Assembly: GCF_007754155.1 (NCBI RefSeq)
Contig: NZ_CP037423.1
Coordinates: 1,426,001 to 1,490,000 of the forward strand
Direction of reading: 5' to 3'
Length of the DNA: 64,000 nucleotides
DNA from: Stieleria neptunia
GTDB lineage: Bacteria > Planctomycetota > Planctomycetia > Pirellulales > Pirellulaceae
Part shown: one piece after another, positions 7,923 through 14,446 of the stretch
Layout of the letters: each line of letters opens with the position of its first letter
Numbering within the stretch: position 1 is the stretch's first letter
The notes under the pieces: generated by a model
The model's database searches: none
Seen by the model: the letters and a program-made list of their open reading frames with translations, nothing else
What the model was told of the DNA's origin: nothing
Made by a program: the position numbers and the translations under genes

Positions 7923-9987
7923 GTACGCCCAACATGGGCGTGATCTTGTGGGGTGCAAGTCCCCTGTACTTAGTTCCGGTTCTTTCGAGAGGTTAGTCTA
8001 CCAAATGAAATTCTAACGAAAGAGAGTACGAGGCGAGGGCAACTGCGGCGAGGCGACAGACCGTGGAGAGGAAGCCTGCGAATGTGTGCGTAAGTGTCGA
8101 CCTGAACACCGCCGTCGACCACATTCTCGCCGAGACCTGCCAGGCTACGAACAGAAACCTCATACGAGGCCGACGACTCCAGGCCCGTCGCAGAGCGACC
8201 CAAGGCGTTCCAGCGGGCTGCTGACTGCGAAGCCGAACCGGAAGAAAGGGCGTAGGTAAATGGGGAGCTTGGGCAGGGACAGATCACGATGCTCCCGCTT
8301 GCGGGAGCCCCTTATTTGGGGAGATCTCAGACGCGTACCCGCGAGTAGGGCTTGCCCGAAAGGTGGGGCGGATGCGGTAACGCACTCCGTGCTCTGAGAA
8401 GTCAGCAAAAGCCATAGTAGCCACTGGCCGTATTCCAACGGCCTGGCGAAGGGCTGAACGTCATTTTACAAGGAACGAACCACCCGTGACCTCGACGAAT
8501 CCCGACGCATCGTGTCTTCCCGACACCGCGCATAAACCTCAGTCGAGCCTTGCGGCTTCGGCGGCCACGGAGAAGTCAGCCTTGAACGTTTCTCTATCTT
8601 CTCTGATGGAAGCAGTTGTCGACGACGCTAACATTGAGCGCGCTTGGAAGAACGTCAAAGTCAACAAAGGGGCCCCCGGGCCCGATGGCATTACCCTTGA
8701 CGCATTCTTCGAGACCTTCCGGCACCATTGGCCAGAAGTTCGCCGACAACTCTTGGAAGGAACTTACCGCCCGGGACCCTCCCGGCGTAAGTCGATTCCC
8801 AAACCGGATGGCGGCACGCGAGATCTCGGTATTCCAAACGTGATCGATCGCTTGATTCAACAGTCTATCCTGCAAGTCTTGACCCCGATTTTCGATCCCG
8901 GATTCTCCGAATCGAGTTTCGGGTTTCGACCCAAACGATCCGCACAGAGCCCTCAGCAATCACTTCGTGAGCGGGGGCTGCAAAGCAGATCCAGCAAACG
9001 ATTCGCAGCGGTTTCCGCTGGTGCGTGGACATGGACCTTTCGAAGTTCTTCGATCGGGTCCATCACGATGTCTTAATGGCACGCGTGTCTCGTAAAGTCC
9101 ACGACCGTGTACTCCTGAAGCTGATCGGGCGCTATCTGCGTGCGGGCGTGATGGTCGATGGCATCCTCCAACCTTCCACTGAAGGCACGATGCAAGGCGG
9201 CCCATTATCTCCCTTGTTGGCCAACATCTTGTTGGATGATTTTGACAAGGTTCTTGAGCGACGGGGGCTCCGCTTTGTTCGCTACGCCGACGATTTTCTG
9301 ATCTTCGTAAAATCGGAATGTTCGGCACGCCGTGTTTTCCGCTCGGTGGAACGCTATCTCACTGGGACACTGAAACTAGTCGTCAATCACGACAAAAGTC
9401 GTGTCTGCCGAACCGCCGGTGTCGAGTTCCTCGGCTACCAATTCCATGGTTTCGGCGGCCAGATCCGAGTGAGGCCGAAGAGTCTCAAGAAGTTCAAACA
9501 ACGGGCAAAAGCAATTTTGACCCGCAACCGCGGCATTTCGATGCGTCGGCGGTTTCGGGAACTTCGGCTGTACCTTCGAGGTTGGATCGATTACTTCGTA
9601 TTAGAGCAACGCAAGAGTCTAACGCTCACTTTGGACAAGTGCCCCAACCCAACTCACTCGGGGCGACGGGTCCGAGCGTGCTACTGGAGCAATTGGCGCT
9701 TACCACGCACCCGATTGAAGAAGCTGCAAGCTCTTGGAGGCTCCTACGATGAAGCCTACCCTCCGGCCCATTCGGGCAAGGGGCCTTGGCGTCTCTCAAC
9801 GACGTCTGGCGTTCACCGAGCCTTATCGAACGCCTGGCTGCAGTCTCAAGGCTTATTCACGCTTGAAGAACGATGGAGCGCGCTTGCTCCGAAACGGCGA
9901 ACCGCACTGTGCTAGCCTGCCCCGGGCGGACCCGCATGCTAGGTGGTGTGGGAGGGAACCCGGAGCAATCCGGGTCCCTATCCCGAT
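7923..9987 (+). mobile_element. Group II intron (bacterial class C-like) inserted in attC
   Basis: The element starts with GTACGCCCAACATGGGCG, close to the GTGCG start of group II introns, and soon has GGGGTGCAAGTCCCC, a typical 5' domain motif. About 560 bp of ribozyme-like sequence precede a group II reverse transcriptase frame (8486-9915). The 3' end has a hairpin GTGGGAGGG ... CCCTATCCC with a bulged A, as expected of domain VI, and ends CCCGAT at about 9987. The flanks rejoin to a complete attC. The intron lies opposite to the cassette genes and just 3' of the attC stem, as known for class IIC introns that target attC sites. Boundaries are good to a few bases. Confidence 0.8.
8486..9915 (+). 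pseudogene. ltrA: Group II intron reverse transcriptase/maturase, frameshifted
   Basis: The first frame (8486 to about 8950, GTG start) gives the N-terminal RT blocks: NVKVNKGAPGPDGITLDAFF, IPKPDGGTRDLGIPNVIDRL and FGFRPKRSA. The second frame (to 9915) continues with FRWCVDMDLSKFFDRVHHD, EGTMQGGPLSPLLANILLDD, the catalytic RYADDFLIFV, and a maturase (X) domain ending LRGWIDYF. The two frames do not join: about 8947-9010 has roughly 26 extra bases compared with the family spacing between the FGFRP and RWCVD blocks, plus a stop in the second frame. No HNH endonuclease domain follows, consistent with class C introns. The protein is probably not made intact. Confidence 0.8.
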
Positions 9988-9999
9988 TCCGATTGTTAC
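9988..9999 (-). other. attC-like site 6, second part (after intron)
   Basis: The sequence TCCGATTGTTAC matches the outer end of intact sites (compare CGGCATTGTTCC in site 5). Joined to 7851-7922 it restores a palindrome of about 84 bp. The stop codon of the minus-strand gene 9996-10613 overlaps it. Confidence 0.65.
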
Positions 10000-10613
10000 A
10001 CCTCTTTCTCTGGCCAATCAAGGAAGCCATCGAGGTCGGGCGGTAATAAATTTTGCTCTCGTGCCACGTTGATGTTCATCGGCTGCAGGTCAGTAAGTTC
10101 GGGGAGCGAGAGTCGCGAGACGCCACCGTTTGAATTCAAATACGCGAGGGTCGTTCTCGCGATGAGCCATCGATCAGCAATTTCGCGGAAGTCCGGTGGC
10201 CAAGTCGCTCCAAACTGTGCCGCGTAGGTTCGATGTTTCTCGCGATAAATTAGCACAGCAGTATCGGCCCACCAGGCAAAATAGCGCACATGACATCCCG
10301 AGTACGGATTGTAGGATTTAATGTCAACCGAACGATGCTGCTCATCTTCTCCAAGAAGATGGATTTTGATCGTAATGTCAATGTGTCGATTGTCTTGTTT
10401 GGCCCGCTGCTCGACATAGGCGAGGCGGTGGCCATCCGGATGAACAGCTGCAGCCAGTAGATCGCAGTAGAAACCATCGTTGTCGGTGATGTAGGGATCG
10501 CGATTCAGCGACTCGGCCGCCATTCGCACCTGCGATTGATCGGGACTGTCTCCCGCGCACTGACACAGAGTGATCCCGAATCGCGCCGGAGCATCGCGTG
10601 TGTCAGATGACAT
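9996..10613 (-). CDS. Hypothetical cassette protein
   Basis: The product is 205 residues from the ATG at 10613 (MSSDTRDAPARFGITLC). An upstream ATG at 10643 would start inside attC-like site 7 and is less likely. I do not recognise the family. Features are a conserved-looking C-terminal half (HVRYFAWWADTAVLIYREKH, TWPPDFREIADRWLIARTTL) and no signal peptide or membrane span. It is probably a cytoplasmic protein with a small alpha/beta fold. The stop lies in the attC-like site that the intron split. Confidence 0.6.
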   Translation of the reverse strand: MSSDTRDAPARFGITLCQCAGDSPDQSQVRMAAESLNRDPYITDNDGFYCDLLAAAVHPDGHRLAYVEQRAKQDNRHIDITIKIHLLGEDEQHRSVDIKSYNPYSGCHVRYFAWWADTAVLIYREKHRTYAAQFGATWPPDFREIADRWLIARTTLAYLNSNGGVSRLSLPELTDLQPMNINVAREQNLLPPDLDGFLDWPEKEV

Positions 10614-10628
10614 TCTTTTTGATGGTGT

Positions 10629-10712
10629 AACGGCTGTGGTCACCGCGTCGGCGCGATGGACCAGAACTCAAAAACAAACTCCACTCGCCGACTGCGGTGC
10701 ACCACTTAGTTC
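10629..10712 (-). other. attC-like cassette recombination site 7
   Basis: The borders are AACG at 10629 and TTAGTTC ending at 10712. Arms GGTCACCGCGTCGGCGCG and TCGCCGACTGCGGTGCACC pair well. On the minus strand it ends CGTTACAC, matching GTTRRRY. No gene precedes it on the expected side; dispersed repeat Q begins immediately. Confidence 0.7.
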
Positions 10713-11050
10713 ACGCGTCCGGCCTCGACGACGGCTTGAGCCATCGTCGCTCTGTGCCAATGTACTCCATCGGAAGCGCCGAGGGAAATTTCACTCCCCT
10801 TGCTGTACCGATTTCTTTTTGGGTTCGGGATGAAGCCCGGAGAGGCTGGCACAATGCTTGCCGGTGGTGTCAGCCACCGGTATCGAAAGTACGAATTTGC
10901 TGAGGCCTGGAAGGCCGGCACAATGGGTTTCCCGGTCCACTCCAAACGCGGGCATTGTGTCGGCCCGCTGGGCCTTGAGCATTCCTTTGAATCCACTCCC
11001 GGTGGCTGACGCCACCGGCAGACATTCTACCGGCCCTCCGGGCCTGAAAG
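10713..11050. repeat. Dispersed repeat Q, copy 2
   Basis: This is the counterpart of 4671-4965. It contains two mirrored CCGGTGG..TCAGCCACCGG / CCGGTGGCTGACGCCACCGG pieces and GGCCCGCTGGGCCTTGAGC. It follows attC-like site 7 without a gap. I see no supported gene in it. Confidence 0.75.
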
Positions 11051-11314
11051 CCGTCCTCGTATTCAGCAACGCGGTACTCGTACTCCTACTCGAATCGACA
11101 GGCATTGGTTTGTCTTCATCAGCCGAGTCGACCGCGCACCTATCGAACCGTGACATCAAATGCGAATCTTAGGAAACAGAGGTCTGGTGAAATCAGATGG
11201 GCCGAGTTCAGCCACAACGTTCAGCAGCGTGGCCGACCGATGTTGGTCTGTTTGCCATCCTATCGAGTACGAGTACCGGCTGACGCCGAAGTACGAGTAC
11301 GATTCAGGAGCGTG
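11051..11314. other. Gene-free spacer between repeat Q and attC-like site 8
   Basis: The stretch contains short direct and mirrored pieces of the type GTACTCGTACTC (11,077-11,092) and GTACGAGTAC (11,271 and 11,292), which look like low-complexity planctomycete repeats. No frame carries a recognisable product, so the cassette bounded by sites 8 and 7 may be non-coding. Confidence 0.4.
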
Positions 11315-11401
11315 AACGGCGGAAATCACGCGGGACGGGCGATCGACTTGCGAGTAGACCAAAATCCGCGACTCCCGTCCTCGCGTGCATTTCATTGTTC
11401 C
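11315..11401 (-). other. attC-like cassette recombination site 8
   Basis: The borders are AACG at 11315 and TTGTTCC ending at 11402. Arms ATCACGCGGGACGGG and CCGCGACTCCCGTCCTCGCG pair. Its centre (CGACTTGCGAGTAGACC) is related to that of site 4. The stop codon of 11392-11763 lies inside its outer border. Confidence 0.7.
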
Positions 11402-11763
11402 CCGTTCCGAGATTGGTCCGCCAGGTAGCGAAGCCAATTCTGTTTGTCGACGTGGAACGATAGTTCATTGTAGCCCGCACTACGCCAGCCAAGACCATCA
11501 CGTCCCGTCAGTACGTAGAGAATCCTCGCGCCCATCTCCGCGACAACGCCAGGATGGTCGAGGCATGCGAGACCGTCGTCCACGGTGATTGTCGGATCGG
11601 TCTCGCAGTTCTCCATCAACGCATTTGCGGCCATCACCAGTTCTGTTTGATTTTCAGCCCAACAGGTTTGCCGAACAGAGGCTTTGCATTCCACGATAGG
11701 TGGGCAGTTAGGATCCATGCTTTGTTCAGGTAGAACACATTGCCAGCAACTCGCCATCGACAA
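11392..11763 (-). CDS. Hypothetical cassette protein
   Basis: The product is 123 residues, with alternative starts at 11757 and 11718 (MDPNCPPIVECKASVRQ). It is Cys-rich near the N-terminus and then carries VMAANALMENCETDPTITVD, DHPGVVAEMGARILYVL and a terminal LSFHVDKQNWLRYLAD. The pattern suggests a small soluble domain; I know no family for it. It forms a tandem with 11781-12026 (17 bp gap or more, same strand) in one cassette ending at site 8. Confidence 0.5.
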   Translation of the reverse strand: MSMASCWQCVLPEQSMDPNCPPIVECKASVRQTCWAENQTELVMAANALMENCETDPTITVDDGLACLDHPGVVAEMGARILYVLTGRDGLGWRSAGYNELSFHVDKQNWLRYLADQSRNGEQ

Positions 11764-11780
11764 GACAGATTTCGAAACGA

Positions 11781-12026
11781 CTATGGAAGGTTGGATTCGA
11801 AGTACCGAGCAACGTGCTCTTTGTCGACATCAAACAAATTGCATTCGAGAGTTCCGTCCAACGCAATGGTGGAGCGAACAAATCGTTTCGCCTCATCGAT
11901 CGACGCAAACGGGATGTGAGTGCCGCCATCCCCATTGAGAATGCGCGACCAACCGTTGTCGACCTGTTTAAGAACGATCCCGGTGTGTAGTTCGCAAACG
12001 ACAACGTAGGAGTGCGGGGCATTCAT
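11781..12026 (-). CDS. Small hypothetical cassette protein
   Basis: The product is 81 residues from the ATG at 12026 (MNAPHSYVVVCELHTGIVLK). The frame stays open further upstream, but that part lies in attC-like site 9, so the internal ATG just after the site is preferred. Visible features are GWSRILNGDGGTHIPFASID, EAKRFVRSTI and FDVDKEHVARYF. The family is unknown. It is the first gene of a two-gene cassette. Confidence 0.55.
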   Translation of the reverse strand: MNAPHSYVVVCELHTGIVLKQVDNGWSRILNGDGGTHIPFASIDEAKRFVRSTIALDGTLECNLFDVDKEHVARYFESNLP

Positions 12027-12037
12027 TTGCGTCGGGT

Positions 12038-12120
12038 AACGGTACCCGTCACCGGGCCGGGAAAGTTGATTGTCCATTTGTGAAAACTCGCAAGCCCGGC
12101 TCCGGTGCACGGGATGGTTC
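12038..12120 (-). other. attC-like cassette recombination site 9
   Basis: The borders are AACG at 12038 and ATGGTTC ending at 12120. Arms CCGTCACCGGGCCGGG and AAGCCCGGCTCCGGTGCACGGG pair strongly. The central part (GTTGATTGTCCA.TTGTGAAAACTCGCAAGCCCG) is close to that of site 6, so sites 6 and 9 look like recent relatives. Confidence 0.75.
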
Positions 12121-12135
12121 CCCGCTTCTCTCCGG

Positions 12136-12750
12136 TCATCGGAGTCGCGGATGTTTGATTTGCGGGTGCGGAACCAAACGACGCAGATCATTCAAGAGTC
12201 GTTTGGCAGGCGCGTTGTCGTCGAAACCATACAGCTTTGCGGAAGGTTGTCCAGAATCTGGATCGATCGCCGGGAGGTAAAAGTTGTGACACTTCCAGCA
12301 TACAGAAACGTTGAAGATCAAATCGTCGCCACGATAGAAGCGAATCCCGTAAGTCGGCACGTGGCAGAACGCACCATTTGGCTGAAACTCGAGGGCTCGC
12401 CAGTCATCGGCAATACGTTTCGCCACCTTCGCGGCGAAGGCCTTGGATGCAAGTGGGCGGACAGAAATCTCGGACAACGGGATTTCCACCGAGCCAGCGG
12501 TTCTCGGTGATGCCGGACGGACGAGAAACGTCTCCGATTGCGGGGTTGGTCCACTATTCTCCTCGTCATCCAAAACGGGTAGAGCAAACACCTCGATACG
12601 ATCAACGACGGGAAGATCTGTCGTGTGAGCAGCCTGAACGAGGCTAGCAAGAGCGTGGTAGCGTGGAACGCTAGCAGTTTCGTCTGCGGCGCATGGACGA
12701 ACAAAAATTGCAGCGATAAGGACGCAGGTTCGCAGAGTCAGCATCGTCAT
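12136..12750 (-). CDS. Exported hypothetical protein with a CWKCHNFY motif
   Basis: The product is 204 residues with a signal peptide (LTLRTCVLIAAIFV, cleavage probably after PCAA near residue 22). The central region has a conserved-looking YGIRFYRGDDLIFNVSVCWKC followed by HNFYLPA. The CxxCH string is not clearly a haem site because the surrounding fold looks like a beta sandwich. The C-terminus contains GFDDNAPAKRLLNDLRRLVP. Similar small exported proteins with a SVCW.C.N pattern occur in planctomycete cassettes, in my recollection. It is a single-gene cassette. Confidence 0.65.
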   Translation of the reverse strand: MTMLTLRTCVLIAAIFVRPCAADETASVPRYHALASLVQAAHTTDLPVVDRIEVFALPVLDDEENSGPTPQSETFLVRPASPRTAGSVEIPLSEISVRPLASKAFAAKVAKRIADDWRALEFQPNGAFCHVPTYGIRFYRGDDLIFNVSVCWKCHNFYLPAIDPDSGQPSAKLYGFDDNAPAKRLLNDLRRLVPHPQIKHPRLR

Positions 12751-12760
12751 TTAGTCGGGG

Positions 12761-12843
12761 AACGTCCGCCGTCACCTGGCACGAGCGGACAATATTGCTT
12801 TTAGTAATCCCGTGAACGAGTGCTCCGGTGCACGGCTTGGTTC
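12761..12843 (-). other. attC-like cassette recombination site 10
   Basis: The borders are AACG at 12761 and TTGGTTC ending at 12843. Arms CCGTCACCTGGCACGAGCGG and ACGAGTGCTCCGGTGCACGG are near-identical to those of site 5. It lies wholly inside the 3' end of the open frame 12772-13530. It is the right-most attC-like site, so the array starts here in the direction of cassette transcription. Confidence 0.75.
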
Positions 12844-13530
12844 TGCCTTCCTCGGACCGTACCTTTTGAATGTGTCATACCATTGACCATAATGTTCGTA
12901 GTGTCCGGCGAACTCGGGGCTAGGTTGCGGAATCGTTGTGCTTTGGTCCTCAGCATCAGTAACCCAGGTTTCATCAAAAATTCCCATGTACTGAGTATAG
13001 AGCGGTGCGTTCTCTGGCGTTGCACCCAAAATCGGGTGCCGTTTGAAGAACCTGTTTGCGACAAGCATCCGTTGGTACTCATGATTCAGAACAGCGGATG
13101 CAAATTGGATACGGTCTACCGTTCCGCTTGCGGCTAGTTGGTCGAAAGCTTTGTTTTCGAGCGGATGAAATTCATTGAACAACTCAAATACGAGCATGTA
13201 CCACTTGTCTCTTCCCGATACGTCTTCCCGTTTGGTGACACGTACTAGCGCGGGCTCGCCAGCAAGTGAGGATTCGTGTTCGGCGAGGCCATTTGTTGGT
13301 TCTTTATCATCCCAAACCACACCGTGGCCTGAACGACCAGTTTTGAATCTACGTTCTACCCAGCGGACAACCACGTCGTCATCCGGGAAAATCCCGCGCA
13401 TCTGCGGACGGTCGCGGAGAACCCTTTCAAGCTGACCGCCTGTGTTCGGGTTGTCTTCGCCAAGCGTGGTTCCGGGTATGCCCAACGCAACAAAGAGCGA
13501 AAACGCTATAAGTGTCCTCAAGATTCGCAC
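12772..13530 (-). CDS. Exported hypothetical protein whose frame reads through an attC
   Basis: The product is 252 residues with a signal peptide (LIAFSLFVALGIPGTTLG, about residues 1-24). The body is soluble: DDDVVVRWVERRFKTGRSGH, KWYMLVFELFNEFHPLENKA and LNHEYQRMLVANRFFKRHP. No family is recognised. There is no stop before attC-like site 10, so the last 25 or so residues (from about APEHSFTG to the end) are encoded by the attC itself. This is the first gene of the array; the promoter should lie at 13,531-13,600, but no clear motif is visible. Confidence 0.65.
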   Translation of the reverse strand: MRILRTLIAFSLFVALGIPGTTLGEDNPNTGGQLERVLRDRPQMRGIFPDDDVVVRWVERRFKTGRSGHGVVWDDKEPTNGLAEHESSLAGEPALVRVTKREDVSGRDKWYMLVFELFNEFHPLENKAFDQLAASGTVDRIQFASAVLNHEYQRMLVANRFFKRHPILGATPENAPLYTQYMGIFDETWVTDAEDQSTTIPQPSPEFAGHYEHYGQWYDTFKRYGPRKAEPSRAPEHSFTGLLKAILSARAR

Positions 13531-13891
13531 TCCTTGGCAGAACTTGTTTATTACCTGGTCTCGCCGGCCGGGGGGATTCTCTGCCGCCTTATCCCCGGCT
13601 GGATTTTGGATTGGCGGCCTTATCCCCGGGGCGGCGATAAGTCGTCCCCGAATTATTCTGTTTTTTGTCGAGATTGCAACTTGGTGGTGGGTGATGCCCC
13701 CTCGGCGGGAGCGAGATGCTCTGTTGCAGGTGTTTGACGCAGCTTGTGGCGGTGGGGTTGGGCGGTCCGGAAAGCCGGGGTGGGCGGTGATGGCGGCAGA
13801 ACGATTCGGGGCGGAATGATGTCGGCGGGGAAGGCGGGGATTTTTTTTAGATTCTTGTTAACCTGCGGGCCGCGGGCGGCATTTATCTATC
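13531..13891. other. Intergenic region between cassette array and sigma operon
   Basis: There is no gene. A direct repeat CCGCCTTATCCCCGG..GG occurs at about 13,584 and 13,617. A fragment GAACGATTCGGGGCGGAATGAT (13,801 onward) resembles one near 21,451-21,475. Just before the sigma gene, TGTTAACC (about 13,857) and TTTATCTATC (about 13,880) could be an extracytoplasmic-type promoter, but this is only a suggestion. No integron integrase or obvious attI is present. Confidence 0.4.
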
Positions 13892-14446
13892 ATGGAGCCC
13901 GTGAACCAACATCGCACCGACGATTCCGCAGATTCCGCCATCGTGGGACTGCTGACCGAATGCCAGCTGCCGCTGCGGTTGTATATCCGCGCACTGCTGC
14001 CGGGCGATCCCGCCGCCGGCGATGTGATCCAGCAGGCCAACGCGAAGATCTGGGAAAAACGCGGTGATTTTGAGCCCGGCACCCATTTCAAGGCCTGGGC
14101 GATGGCGATCGCGCGGTTCGAAGTGCTGAACCATCGCAAACGCCAAGCCCGTGACGCGCGGCTGCATTTTTCGAGTGAGTTGGAGGAAACCGTCGCCGCC
14201 GAGTTGGCGGAGGTCAACGACGATCTGGCCGAGCGGCAAGCGGCGCTCCGCGAGTGCATGCAGTCGCTGAAACCGGCCAGCCGCGAACTGCTGATGCGGC
14301 GCTACGCATCGCAGCAACCGTTGGCCGAATTTGCCAGCCAAGTCGGTCGTTCCGTCGGTGGCGTGAAAGTGACGCTGCATCGGTTGAGAACGGCGCTGGC
14401 CGAATGTATCGAGCGACGCCTGGTTGCCACGGGAGAGACGGAATGA
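13892..14446 (+). CDS. ECF-type sigma-70 family RNA polymerase sigma factor
   Basis: The product is 184 residues. The region-2 segment (LRLYIRALLPGDPAAGDVIQ to FKAWAMAIARFEVLNHRK) and the region-4 helix-turn-helix (LKPASRELLMRRYASQQPLA, then VGRSVGGVKVTLHRLRTAL) are both complete, with the usual ECF spacing. It directs RNA polymerase to a limited set of promoters. It overlaps the next gene by ATGA (14443-14446). That gene encodes a FecR-type membrane protein, its likely anti-sigma regulator. This sigma/FecR/DUF1553/DUF1501 order is characteristic of planctomycetes. Confidence 0.93.
   Translation: MEPVNQHRTDDSADSAIVGLLTECQLPLRLYIRALLPGDPAAGDVIQQANAKIWEKRGDFEPGTHFKAWAMAIARFEVLNHRKRQARDARLHFSSELEETVAAELAEVNDDLAERQAALRECMQSLKPASRELLMRRYASQQPLAEFASQVGRSVGGVKVTLHRLRTALAECIERRLVATGETE

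Noticed and set aside
8945..9025. Programmed ribosomal frameshift in the intron RT
   Set aside because: The junction has roughly 26 extra bases and a stop in the second frame, not a slippery heptamer, so plain inactivation is simpler.
1..13530. CRISPR array
   Set aside because: The repeated elements are variable palindromes spaced by genes of differing length, with no uniform direct repeats and spacers.
13531..13891. Integron integrase or attI next to the first cassette
   Set aside because: No tyrosine recombinase motifs on either strand near the array end, and the neighbouring gene is an ECF sigma factor.
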